This document shows positions 12,166 to 22,740 of a stretch of DNA of 64,000 nt, one piece after another (position 1 is the first letter of the stretch; the number at the start of each line of letters is the position of its first letter). The notes below the pieces were generated by a model. That model was not told the DNA's origin. It saw only the letters and a program-made list of their open reading frames with translations, and did no database searches. The DNA lies in the NCBI GenBank assembly GCA_027704905.1, contig CM051001.1, positions 35,793,656 to 35,857,655 on the forward strand, in the 5' to 3' direction. This stretch comes from Muraenolepis orangiensis. Lineage: Eukaryota > Chordata > Actinopteri > Gadiformes > Muraenolepididae. The position numbers were made by a program, and so were the translations under genes.

Positions 12166-12645
12166 ATAAGTAGTCATGTGTGTGTGTTCCAATGACTTAC
12201 GGTTTGTAGTCATGTGTGTGTTCCATTGACTTACGGTTTGTAGTCATGTGTGTGTTCCATTGACTTACGGTTTGTAGTCATGTGTGTGTGTTCCATTGAC
12301 TTACGGTTTGTAGTCATGTGTGTGTGTTCCATTGACTTACGGTTTGTAGTCATGTGTGTGTGTTCCATTGACTTTCGGTTTGTAGTCATGTGTGTGTGTT
12401 CCATTGACTTACGGTTTGTAGTCATGTGTGTGTGTTCCAATGACTTATGATTTGTAGTCATGTGTGTGTGTTCCAATGACTTATGATTTGTAGTCATGTG
12501 TGTGTTCCAATGACTTATGATTTGTAGTCATGTGTGTGTGTGTGTGTGTGTTCCAATGACTTATGATTTGTAGTCATGTGTGTGTGTGTGTGTGTGTTCC
12601 AATGACTTATGATTTGTAGTCATGTGTGTGTGTTCCATTGACTCC
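12166..12645. repeat. ~32-46-bp minisatellite containing a GT microsatellite in each unit
   Basis: About 13 units of the form TAGTCATG-(TG)n-TTCCATTGACTTACGGTTTG. The GT stretch inside the unit varies from about 4 to 10 repeats, so unit length varies. Early units end ACTTACGGTTTG and later ones ACTTATGATTTG, showing two subfamilies in blocks. Confidence 0.92.
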
Positions 12646-12895
12646 AAATGTCACCGATGGCCTTTTGTTGACACTAATCCAAAGCATCCACCAATAGTGG
12701 AGTCATTGAGCTTGTGCTGATCTCTTGTAATGAATGGCAGAGTAAGTCACCCCCCCAGGCTTATGGTCAACATAGAGGAACAATAGTAATAATATTCTTC
12801 AGAACTACAACATGTCTTCATTATGTCTCTTTACAACTAGGCTGATGATTTGAATATGTTTTTGAATTTTTGATCAAAGGTTCAGAGCCCCCCCA

Positions 12896-13034
<139 letters not shown>

Positions 13035-13463
13035 ATACACCCTTGCTGTACATCCACCATCGTTGAATTAAAATGAATCATCTCCCACCACTCTCTACAC
13101 ATCTCTGTTTTCTGATGTGGGCCTCAGCTATCTCTGAAAATTCCATTGTGTATGCAATGGAATTGGTATTACAACCGCTCTGCCTGTACTGCTTTGTCAC
13201 ATTTCATTATTTATTTGAGCTGTGAATAGACTGATCATTTGCCAACTGATGGGTTTATTGAGCACACATACAATGGGAATATGCAAAAGGATCTGCCTCT
13301 GAAAAATCACCAAACCACCAGGTCCAAATCCCATGACATCCCATTCCATTCATTCCATGAAGGAAAACTGTCAGAATGCTGTGAGAAAGAGGTGAGGTAG
13401 TTGCAACAAAATATCTAAATAATCATACCAATCAATGGGCCTATGTAAGTATGTAGTGAGTAT

Positions 13464-13465
<2 letters not shown>
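13035..13465. other. Gene-free intergenic sequence
   Basis: Unique-looking sequence between two dinucleotide tracts. I see no gene. Confidence 0.55.

Positions 13466-13466
<1 letters not shown>

Positions 13467-13502
<36 letters not shown>
13467..13502. repeat. (GT)n microsatellite
   Basis: About 17 GT units, just outside the 3' tail of the LINE relic that follows. Confidence 0.95.
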
Positions 13503-13526
13503 GCATGCCTGACTGTGTGTGTTTTA

Positions 13527-14594
13527 AGATTCAAGATGATTCAAGATTTAGGATTCAAGATGTTTAATTGTCATTTGCAACAAGTACCATGAAATTCTTA
13601 TTCCTCATTCCCTCCCTCAATTTGAATTATAACAGTATATATACTTATCTTATACAACACTATACTATAACAATACTGTACACAATAAAAATAACAGTAA
13701 AGTAACTGATGGATGATATATATGGTGAATGTGCAAAAAGCATTTAAAGTGCCAGTAGTGCAGCAGCATCATGAATACAGTGCAGAACAGTGCAGTTACT
13801 GTAATGACTTCAGAAAGTCCAGTAAAAATATGATAGTGTATGATAGTGTATGATAGTGTAATGTAATATGGATGACAATGTGATGATAGTTTATATGTAA
13901 TATGGATGACAATGTGATGACAGTGGCAGCACTCCTAGCAGTTCAGTGTGGATAAAAACTGTCCTTGAACCTTGTAGTCTGTGTACAGATGCTGTGGAAC
14001 CGGTGACCGGACCGCAGGGGGGAGAAGAGATGGAGCCCAGGGTGATTGCGGTCCTTTGTGATGGAGATGGCCTTATTCCGACATCTGGTCCTAAAGATCA
14101 CATAAAGCACATCCGATGATCTTCTCCGCCGTCCTCACGACCCTCTGGATGTCTTTCTTGTCCTGTTCAGTGGTGTCTCCGTACCACACGGTGACGCCAC
14201 TCGTCAGGACGCTCTCTACGTTGATACTACGATAATAGTTGAGGCCTGTAACCTTGGTCTTTTTGGGTAACGGCACAAGACTGTTGCAGTGATGCGTTGT
14301 AGATGAACACAGGAGCCAGCTGGTCAGCGCAGGTCCTGAAGACGCGGGATAGAACTCCGTCTGGGCGGCTGCTTTCCCTGCCTTCACCCTCCTGAAGGTT
14401 CTGCGGACCTCGGACTCAAACAGTTGTAGAACGTAGTCCTCTGGGTGAATGTTCCATTTGTTGGTGGGCTCAGCGTTCCCCCTTTCAAAGCGAGTGTAAC
14501 CGTGTTCAGCCCTTCTGGTAGGGAGGGGTTGTTGGTGACTCCCCCTGAGCTCCCCTTGTAGTTGGAGAGGACCCTCAGACCTTGAGACATACAT
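13527..14594 (-). pseudogene. L2-like LINE relic with decayed reverse transcriptase
   Basis: Read on the - strand, the frame at 14091-14594 contains pieces typical of fish L2-clade reverse transcriptases. They are a VKAGKAA segment (compare the RKAAGPDG motif), LVPLPKKTKVTGLNYYRS (compare VPVPKKxxxxxLNDYRP), and then ESVLTSGVTVWYGDTT...QRVVRTAEKIIG, the conserved C-terminal block. The central catalytic part, including the YADD-type motif, is missing between the last two pieces, so it is an internally deleted copy. The 3' UTR follows down to TTCAAGAT repeats at 13527-13560, the complement of a (ATCTTGAA)n tail. The 3' UTR is homologous to the repeat at 1.5-3.06 kb. Confidence 0.8.
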
Positions 14595-14599
14595 CTTGT

Positions 14600-15180
14600 G
14601 TTACCAAACTGTAATTCCAGTTCGTTTTTATAATCTAAATTCCCCTTCTTGATGGTTTTCTTAGTTCGTACTTGGCCTTCTAGTAGTGATTGGAGTGGCC
14701 TGTTGTAAAAGCGGTACTCCGTTCCCTTAGTTGGTTCCTGTGTCTGTCCGTGTGTGTGTATGCATTTGAGTTTGTATTCTTTGCATGCCGGCCCTCATAT
14801 AAATGTTCATGGCTCTCACTATAGTCACTATAATACACGATAGTCTCAAACAACAACACTTTCCTCTTGAGTATGTTCATCAAATTGCTTACCAGCTGCT
14901 ACAAAGCATTGAGCAAAAGTGTTATTACAGCATATTGATTAGGTTGTAGTTTATATTGTTCAATCATAAAGTCCGCCCTGACCTTTTAAACAGGTGACCC
15001 ATGGACTGATGAAGAAAATGTATGTGACTCAATAAATAATATAGCCAATATTTAAGACACGGAACCCACTCAGACACATGCAGGGGCCAGTGGGATTGAT
15101 GGGGTAACTATCTAGCTGTGACAGGTCAAATATGATATACATTCTTTCTTTTTTTATAAAGAGCCTGTACAGGAAAACCA
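14600..15180. other. Gene-free intergenic sequence
   Basis: Unique-looking sequence without a supported gene. Confidence 0.5.
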
Positions 15181-15265
15181 ATAGTTTTATAGCACATAAG
15201 ATTTTCACTCACTGCTTTATACTTTATATGTGAAATGACAATACACTTGACTTGACTTGATGCTT
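15181..15265 (+). mobile_element. LINE 3' tail fragment with (TTGAC)n
   Basis: TTTATACTTTATATGTGAAATGACAATACAC is followed by CTTGACTTGACTTGA, the tail structure of a fish non-LTR retrotransposon 3' end. No coding part remains. Confidence 0.5.
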
Positions 15266-15289
15266 ATTGTTAAACATGTTTAGCATTAC

Positions 15290-15535
15290 TCAATTATGTT
15301 GTACTTATACAGGTGTTCTGATTCTGATGTTTCCTCGTGTGCTGTATGTAGGGTCACCCCAATATGTATCAACTATTTGTTATGGCAATTTGTGTAACGT
15401 GTTTTTAGTGTAGTTAAATTTGACTCTTTTGACTCTATATTATTTATATTTGTTGTTGTTTGTTTGTTAGGATTGCTAGACAATTTTGTTGTCCTTGTAC
15501 AGTGACAATAAAGGCATTCTGATTCTGAACACTTG
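15290..15535 (+). mobile_element. LINE 3' end with (ATTCTG)n tail
   Basis: The block ends in TTTTGTTGTCCTTGTACAGTG-ACAATAAAGGCATTCTGATTCTGA. An ACAATAAAGGCATTCTGATTCTG tail is characteristic of L2-like/Rex-type fish LINE ends. Another GTTCTGATTCTGA scrap at 15312-15327 suggests two nested tails. Confidence 0.65.
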
Positions 15536-15586
15536 AGGATAGTGTGCTAAGTAGCCTTGGCGTGTGGCCCAAGTGTGCAATGCAGC

Positions 15587-15772
15587 TTTGTATAAAGTCT
15601 ATAATGTGTAATAATATGTATAAAGTCTATAATGTGTAATAATATGTATAAAGTCTATAATGTGTAATAATATGTATAAAGTCTATAATGTGTAATAATA
15701 TGTATAAAGTCTATAATGTGTAATAATATGTATAAAGTCTATAATGTGTAATAATATGTATAAAGTCTACGG
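15587..15772. repeat. 28-bp tandem repeat, about 6.5 copies
   Basis: Near-identical copies of a unit reading TATAAAGTCTATAATGTGTA plus ATAATATG. It lies about 150 bp upstream of the ctnna1 CpG island and ends abruptly. Confidence 0.95.
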
Positions 15773-15839
15773 ATCATACACACATGAAGAACTTCCCCAT
15801 ACCAACGAGTTGCGGGAAGACAACACAAGTAGTCCTTAT

Positions 15840-16251
15840 TTGGGCACACGTTGTGTTGCCCCGGAGGGCCACGCCCGAAACACCTCGTTCCCATGGCGCG
15901 AGCCGTGACTCGGATCCAGGAAGTCCCCCCCCCCCCGCCGCTCCCCCCCCCGCCCCCCCCGCCCCCCCCCTCCGCCATTGTTGGGTCGGGACACCGAAGC
16001 AGAGTTTAGACACTGAAACTATCAGGATTAGAGTGGACCTGTGAGCGCTGCTGTTCTTCTTCTCGGTGTACTTTAAACTATTTATTTAAAAAGTCACCCG
16101 GTGCGAGGAGAGAGAAGAGAGGAAAAGGGAGCGAGAAGGGAGGAAAAGGGAGCGAGAAGGGAGGAAAAGAGAGGAAAAGTTTGAGGCGAGGGAGGAATTG
16201 TCGCTCCACCATTTTGAACTTTTAAACTCGTCCTCAAGTGGGTTGTTTTGG
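15840..16251 (+). promoter_or_regulatory. ctnna1: ctnna1 CpG-rich promoter and non-coding exon 1
   Basis: GC content and CpG density rise sharply here against the AT-rich surroundings. A C-rich block at 15925-15970 is followed by CCGCCATTGTT at 15972-15982, a good YY1-type motif of the sort found at starts of housekeeping transcripts. A 5' untranslated exon is inferred to run from near there to 16251, where TTTTGG|GTGAGT gives a strong donor (GT at 16252-16253). It would join the acceptor at 17829-17830, 13 nt before the ATG. The exact transcription start cannot be fixed from sequence alone. Confidence 0.7.
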
Positions 16252-17830
16252 GTGAGTTTCCAACTGTCTCTCTACCGTTGTGAACTATAAGTAAAACACA
16301 CCGTCTGTTCGGTTAGATTATAACAGTAATGTGTTTGAACGGTGTAACCTTAACCGTTCTGTTTAAAGTGGACGTTGTCCTGTTGTCCGGCGCTGTTGTT
16401 AGCTGGGTTAGCACCTGTATGCTAAACCAGCTAGCCGCTAAGCCACTCCTAACCCGATACTCCTTACCAACTGGTTCTGTTTAGTAGTATATGGTATTAT
16501 TGTATTATCGTCGTCCATAGGGTCAGGGTTAAGCCGGACCTGTCGCCATGTGAACCGCCGTGTTCCGTCTTACTTAAAGTTGGTTTGAAAAGTTGGGGCG
16601 GTGGTTTTGACCAAGCCGTGAATACCTCAGGTGTTCGGAGAAGAGACCTGGGATCTAGACCCAGAGGAAACCTGGTCTAGACCTGGTTCCCTCTGAATCT
16701 AGACCAGGTCCCCCTGGAGTCTAGACCTGGTCCCCTCTGTGTCTAGACCAGGTCCCCCCTGGGTCTAGACTAGGTCCCCCCTGGGTCTAGACTAGGTCCC
16801 CCCTGGGTCTAGACCAGGTCCCCCTGGGTCTAGATGCCGCCTACAACACGTACCGCTCATATGACCAGAGTCACGTCATCTGATTGATGATCAATGATAA
16901 CTCTAATATGAAACTAACGTGTCTGATTGTGAAGGTGTTTGAGATACACGGTGAAATTCTTAAAGGGAGAGGGGTTCGACTCTTTAAGGGACTCTTTAAA
17001 GGAGGGGTTCGACTGGACTATTTTAAGACCCTAAACGTTGGGTTACTCTGAGTATGAAGTACTAGGGGCTGGTGGTTTCTGACAAATGCCACAGTTGGCA
17101 CACCCTATTCAGGCCTACCGTTTGTTTTATAATGGGCCATATCGTTGCTCTTATATTTCCCGTTTCGTTTTAAAAAGTAAACGGTAAATAGCGTGTCGAT
17201 ATCGTATAATGAAAGTGTAGTAAACCGAATTTCTTCAACAGAGCGTTTTAAACAGTCTTATAATGTGCGTTTTACGAAGACTTCGTGATATAGTTGTTGT
17301 GTTTTTTGGTTTTGACTAGACGTGGACAATGTGGGGTGGTTACCATCAATACTATTAACACTTTTGCTAAAGATGCTCAAACCCCAGGGACTGCTGGTCA
17401 TCCTGCTGTACCGCGATTGATGGCTAATCGATAAAGCAGCAGCCATTGCGTGAAAGGGAAAATCGAACACAGACCATGGTTTACTATGTTCCACTTGAAG
17501 CAGTCATTCACTCATTCCGTGGCTACGAACATTATAATATCTGGCCTACCACAGAGTAGGTTAATGCTTAAAGTACCCTAATTTGTCAGTAGTGTGTTTT
17601 CCCCCTCCCCTGGTCACTGGCTCATTGGGGGGTGACCCTAGGGCCCCTCTCCTTTGTAGTGTAGCGACAGCGTCTTGATTTGTTGTGACGCTTTGGTGCA
17701 GTGTGAAACCAAGACATTTGTGTTAGCTTCTGTCCAATCTGTACTCTTGTTTGCGAACATAAGGCTTGACTGCAGCAGTCACCTGTGTAGCTCGTCTCAT
17801 CCCCTTGCATTACCTTTTTATCATTTCCAG
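16252..17830 (+). other. ctnna1: ctnna1 intron 1
   Basis: A 1.58-kb intron between the non-coding first exon and the ATG exon. It begins GTGAGT and ends with TTTTTATCATTTCCAG. It contains the GTCTAGAC palindromic array at 16640-16835; the rest is unique and CpG-rich near its 5' end. Confidence 0.7.
16640..16835. repeat. 22-bp array centred on GTCTAGAC palindromes
   Basis: Seven or eight units have the form GTCTAGACCAGGTCCCCCTG with small variations (ACCAGG or ACTAGG). Each unit carries the palindrome GTCTAGAC, and AGACCTGG/CCAGGTCT pairs run in both orientations. It lies about 390 bp inside intron 1. Confidence 0.9.
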
Positions 17831-17948
17831 CATTTGTGAGAAAATGACTACTGTCGACACCGCCAACATCAAATTTCAATGGGACCCAAAGAGCCTAGAG
17901 ATCCGTACTCTGGCTGTGGAGAGGCTGCTGGAGCCTCTTGTGACCCAG
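17831..17948 (+). CDS. ctnna1: ctnna1 exon 2 (start codon; coding 17844-17948)
   Basis: This exon holds the start codon at 17844, 13 nt after the acceptor TTTCCAG. It encodes residues 1-35, MTTVDTANIKFQWDPKSLEI onward to EPLVTQ. The WDPKSLEIRTLAVERLLEPLV block is the diagnostic alpha-catenin N-terminus, and the first residues fit CTNNA1 better than CTNNA2. The donor is CCCAG|GTACTT and the exon ends in phase 0. Alpha-E-catenin links the cadherin-beta-catenin complex to F-actin at adherens junctions. This segment leads into the beta-catenin-binding/dimerisation N domain. Confidence 0.97.
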
Positions 17949-18043
17949 GTACTTGTCACGCTCAGGATTGGGCTTTACATTATGGATGTTGTAAATCATG
18001 TATTTGCAATAATGTTTAACTTATGCTTAACTCTTGTCAAAAA

Positions 18044-18065
18044 GTGTGTGTGTGTGTGTGTGTGT
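18044..18065. repeat. Short (GT)n in ctnna1 intron 2
   Basis: About 11 GT units inside the 663-bp intron 2 (17949-18611). From about 18355 the intron also holds CAATTTTATTTGTATAGCCC, a scrap of a very common fish interspersed repeat. Confidence 0.85.
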
Positions 18066-18611
18066 CCTATTAACTATTATTCTGGTATGGTCTTTCTAAT
18101 ACAAGTATTACATTTGACCTTGAAATTAAAACTTAAAAACAACACTCAACAACACTGTTAACTTGATTTGTAGTGTCTTTTATCACAATAAATGTTTCAA
18201 ATGGACAAGGAACCCTCAAAAACCCATGGGAGAACCTGTGGAGAGCAGCTCTATAAATGGGAGCCCTCTCCTGGGAACTGGCTGCACATCCCGCAAACAC
18301 ATTGCTGTGTTAACCACAAAAACCTGTTCTAGCTTGTTTCAATCAGGGTAATCGAGTCAAGACAATTTTATTTGTATAGCCCCGTAATCATATTAATAAA
18401 GGCAAAGGGATCTTTGTTATTCACCCAATACAGCCATATGCATGCAGAAGGCAGGGTTGGATAAAGACAAGATAAGGCTAGTAAGCCAAGGTACACCGTC
18501 TGGATGCCAGCTCAGGACTTGCTTTAGTGTAGGAATCAGCAGTATTTGACATTTAGTTTTTTTTAACAAACTAATTAAAGTGTGTTTATCTGCTTCTGTT
18601 ACCGGCCACAG

Positions 18612-18807
18612 GTGACCACTCTGGTAAACTCCAGCAACAAAGGTCCATCTAACAAGAAGAAAGGCCGCTCTAAGAAGGCCCATGTGTTGGCTGCTTCGGT
18701 GGAGACCGCCACCCTCAATTTCCTAGAGAAAGGGGAGAAAATCGCCAAGGAAAGCCAGTTCCTCAAGGAGGAGCTGACTGCCGCTGTAGAGGATGTCCGC
18801 AAGCAAG
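18612..18807 (+). CDS. ctnna1: ctnna1 exon 3 (GC splice donor)
   Basis: Encodes residues 36-100 plus the first base of codon 101 (196 nt), from VTTLVNSSNKGPSNKK through KKAHVLAASVETATLNFLEK to AAVEDVRKQ. It is the N domain, whose helices bind beta-catenin and dimerise. The acceptor is GGCCACAG. The downstream boundary is fixed by homology and phase: CAA G|GCAAGT. This is a GC donor with otherwise perfect consensus, and the next exon starts GG GAA TCT ATG, restoring G-E-S-M-K. No GT donor nearby would keep the frame. Reading through would stop after one codon at TAA. Confidence 0.95.
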
Positions 18808-19845
18808 GCAAGTAAACAGGAAAGGGATCAGGTGGTGTCAGACGGGTACACAACGTGTGCTGCGATACGGAGAGTTTTACTGTTCAAGGTCTGCAAAATG
18901 AACTCTTGATGCTTTGCTGTGAAGGGGACATGGGGACATTTTTAATACAAAGCCTTGTACTATCACTACCCCACACGCCAGCAGGAGCCTGTCTCATCGG
19001 TTCCCCTCTAGGATGCTTTTGCTCGGTATGCGGTTGCCCACAGGCTCCCGTGCATCACTAACAATATTCAGTTTGTCTTAGTTAATCCCATAACCCCTCT
19101 AACGGCTTGGACTTTTTCCTTTCTCCCGCCCCTACACGTGTACAGAAAATAAAGCAGCAGGTTAATTAAAGAGTAACCCTGTCAAGTGGGTGAGCACCTC
19201 ATTTCTCATTTGCTTTTTCCTCTTGTCTTTTTTTGGCTCTATCTTTTAAAGCCTGTATATGGATGAGTGCTGATTGAGTCATTCTTCCTGGGATGCTTAT
19301 TGTGTGTGCATCTTGGTTTGGTTCTTGGTCAGCATAGATTGATTGGTGGCTTTGTTTGTACTATATTGCTGGATTTGCAAACCCCTGTTGAAATGGTAAT
19401 TACACGTTTTTTTTAAAGCTGTGAAATGCTTACTGCCGTGCACGTTGAACAACAGTGCATATTTCCATGTGTATATTTTGACCATCAATGCAAAGGAATG
19501 CGTAAGGACATTGTGCAGATATCAGATGCTATCAGGTTTAGTTGAATGGATACACCCACCAGTCTAGTCCGACTCAATGGGCATATTCCATGCTAAATTT
19601 AATTTGATACCTTCCACTATGTGTGAGTCAGGAGTCAGCTCATCACGGTCCAGTGAAATCCCCATGGGTCTTGCGTCAGCAGGTCTTCTCGTCCAACACC
19701 CCCGACTTCCCGGTCCCTCTTGTTCCTCGCTGTCCCGGCCTCTCATCCCGTCTTCTGACCTGCTTGTAGAACACTGTGCGTTAGCAAAGGGACTCTTCTA
19801 GGGCCTTGCGGCGAGCATTTGAACCCGGTCTCAGGTCTGTCCCAT

Positions 19846-19931
19846 CGGGGGCTTAGGGGACGAGTGTGGTCACTTAGGGGACGAGTGTGGTCACTTAGGG
19901 GACGAGTGAGGTCACTTAGGGGACGAGTTAG
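19846..19931. repeat. 21-bp tandem repeat, 4 copies
   Basis: Four copies of CTTAGGGGACGAGTGTGGTCA, the last two with slight variants. The frame repeats SLRGRVW. Confidence 0.93.
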
Positions 19932-21007
19932 GCTGAAGGTGTGGGCAGGGTCAGGGAGGCACCGGATGTGCGCTCAACGCCAGGAAGCTGACTGGTTTTC
20001 AGTTGTCTGTGGGCACAAATTCAGCCACCATTGTAAGCTAGTCCCTGAGACTGGCTGTGGGTTATGCCATGCTGCTCCATGGAGTGTGCTCGGACTGATG
20101 ATGTGGCCATTGAGCAGGGCTAAACCCTCTTCTGGAATCGGAAAGCATTTTTCTACCCAGCTGTGGCTTACCAGCTGTTTTAGATGTCAGATAAACTGCC
20201 TGAAACAATAATTTGTGGAAGCCTGTGTATGCCATGCATTGTAATATGTAATTCAGTTGACGAAACGGTGAACTACTTAGTGGTTGGTCAGAGCTACTAG
20301 TTGGAATACTGTAGATGAGACCATTTAAAACCTAATCTAACTTGATACGATGAACAATATAAAGTACATAGAAATAAAGTAATGTAAATTCATTAGTTTG
20401 CATACATCTGTTTTATTAGATCTAATAATTGATGAAAGAACGAAGCCCCCTGGAAAGCTTTTAGATTGCAATTCCAAAAAATAATAGGTGTATCTTTAAA
20501 AAAAAATTTTATGGACGGGTTGATTTGTAACATGCAACCTGCAGGTCACTTCCTCAACCTTTTCCAACAAGAAGCATTTGTGACCTTTGGTGCCTTTCAT
20601 ATGCTTGATGGACTCTTCTTCTCAACAGATGGATGATGATGATGCACAAGGTCCATTTAGATGTTAACAAACCGCAGTGCACTGTTCTTTGTTTGTTGTG
20701 TGACTGTGTCCAATGTGGGACCCAAGTAGCCACCTCAACGGCAGTCCGACTGTAAGCCACTGTGTTTTGGGGGATCAGTACTCCGTAAAGAATTTGAAAA
20801 CAAGACACCTCAGTTCATTCTTTTTCACTTGAGATGGCGGTGTAAGTGTTACAGGTCACGCTATCAAACCCGTCCCCCCATTTACACACAAAAGAGCAGT
20901 GGATATGACCAAGCATAGTGCCTCTTAATGCAAGGTTCCACATGGAGATCCTTAAACTAATCAAACCATTGTCATATGTGGGGCAAAAATCTGCCTCTGC
21001 TGGAGAT

Positions 21008-21085
21008 GGCCAGTAGCTCAGTCATTTTGGAACGTGGCTTGAAGGTGGTTAAAGGTTGCCGGTTCAAGTCCCCGAAACACAACAT
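21008..21085 (+). mobile_element. tRNA-derived SINE head, degenerate
   Basis: GGCCAGTAGCTCAGTCATTT (A-box region) is followed by GGTTGCCGGTTCAAGTCCCC (B-box region, GGTTCAAGTCC). This is the order and wording of the head of a widespread fish SINE in which the B box is preceded by GTCGCCGGTTC. It is too decayed to be a tRNA gene. Confidence 0.6.
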
Positions 21086-22624
21086 ATTTTGAGAGTGAAA
21101 CTACTGAAAAAAAATTAACTGCAGCCCTAGCCTACAATATGAAAATGTAAAATATCAAAGCAGTTTGAAAAAGAGAAAAAAAGTATAGCGTCAGTTATAG
21201 CCCCCATTTTCACAGTTTTCACTGAAAATGTTTGGGCTCATGTTTAGCCGACGGTCTGCTTACCCTCGTCTCTGCTCCTTTCCTGCCGGGGACTTTGTTT
21301 ATGTGCTATACATTTTAATCATTTCATCCTTCGCTCATGGGATTCAGGTAAGCGGCAGATGTATGGGGGATTATTAACGGAGCACGGATCGCTATCTGCC
21401 CTCCTGAAAATGGCCTTATTGATCCGGCTCCCGGGGGGGGGTAACGCCTGAAGACTAGGTCGGCTCAGATCCATGGGCGCTCATATGCACCGGCTGGTTT
21501 TGTTCTCCGTGAGGGAGCGACGTTGTGGTCCAAGATCTATAGTCGTCAGCTTTAATATTTTAGTTGTACTCAGTTTATAGTGATTGCTTGCTTCCACAAG
21601 CATTCAGTGTGCATTTCTCTTTTCTTTTTATGGGGACATCAGTTGGTTCCTCGAGTGCTTCTGAAGGATTCAGTACTAGGCACTTTTTGCTATTCTCTGA
21701 CTAGTTATATTCATGAAAAACGGAAGGGAAGTCAAAAGTTTGCATCTTAAGTTTGTGAAGGTTTCTTTCAAATGTGTTATTTTGTTACAATCTAGAAGAT
21801 ACTTCTGCTTCATATGGTGAACTAAATGGCCACCCTGTAGGTGTGATAGTTTTCCACTCAGAAGTTAAGATGTCTGTGCTCGGAAATGCTCTATAACTAG
21901 AATCTATGCTCAGAAGTTGATGTTCGTTATCTTCTTTTGAGATATATTTATCAATAATATAACCCAGCAACATGATTCACACATCAATTTTTGTTCATTG
22001 CTGTTGTTACCGTTGGTGTCCATTTGGATGTCTTCTGGGCGGTAGTAAATGTCAATATGTGACCAAGCTGTCCAAGGACACAAATGGACTGATGTATTAT
22101 GAAGTTACGGCAGGTTTTCCCCAATGTTCATTGTTTGGAAGGGGTTCAGTGTTGAGTTCATAATGGCAGGATATAAACTCAATTTGTGTGTCCAGTCAAC
22201 TGTGAAAGCCCAGCCAAAGTAGGACAAAGTGTAGACTGGACGAACCAGACAGCCTTTGTCATCCGGTTGACCCCCTTTTCCTCTTCCCTCACATCACGGC
22301 TGTGTGTAAATATTAGTGTCCACACAGGGCATCTGTGAGCTTTGTGTGTGTGACCTCTCTGCATGCGAGACACATGGTGAAAACCAACCAGGCAGGGTGA
22401 ATGCGTCGGCCTGCCTTTTCTCTCCGTCACATCCTTCCCTCCCAAACGGAGACGTTCTAATGCAATTAACTTGGAAGCGACTGTCGAGGCTCTTGGGTAT
22501 TTGGCTATTAGTTCCTGTGGCGCTTTCAGAGTTACAAGAGTCGAGGAGAGGAATCTGGAGATAAAAGGGACATTCCATTTTCTCTCCTCTCTCTCAATGT
22601 AGTTGAGATGCACTTCTGCGTCTG

Positions 22625-22740
22625 GCTTATAAGCTAACAACGTGGCTACATTAGCATGTTGTTAGCTTATAAGCTAACAACGTGGCTACATTAGCATGTT
22701 GTTAGCTTATAAGCTAACAACGTGGCTACATTAGCATGTT
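22625..22740. repeat. 40-bp tandem repeat, 3 copies, with palindromic core
   Basis: Three copies of a 40-bp unit, each pair joined through the perfect palindrome GTTAGCTTATAAGCTAAC, extended by TT/AA on each side. AACAACGTGGCTACATTAGC forms the rest of the unit. Single-stranded, it could fold into a series of hairpins. Confidence 0.92.

Noticed and set aside
18783..18815. ctnna1 truncated after exon 3 (frame ends ...VRKQGK then stop)
   Set aside because: The stop is reached only by reading past the GC donor. The GC-AG junction to 26434 restores the conserved protein.
21340..21560. Cryptic ctnna1 exon next to ATTCAG|GTAAGC
   Set aside because: There is a donor-like word but no open frame in the required phase and no protein similarity; possibly a conserved non-coding element.
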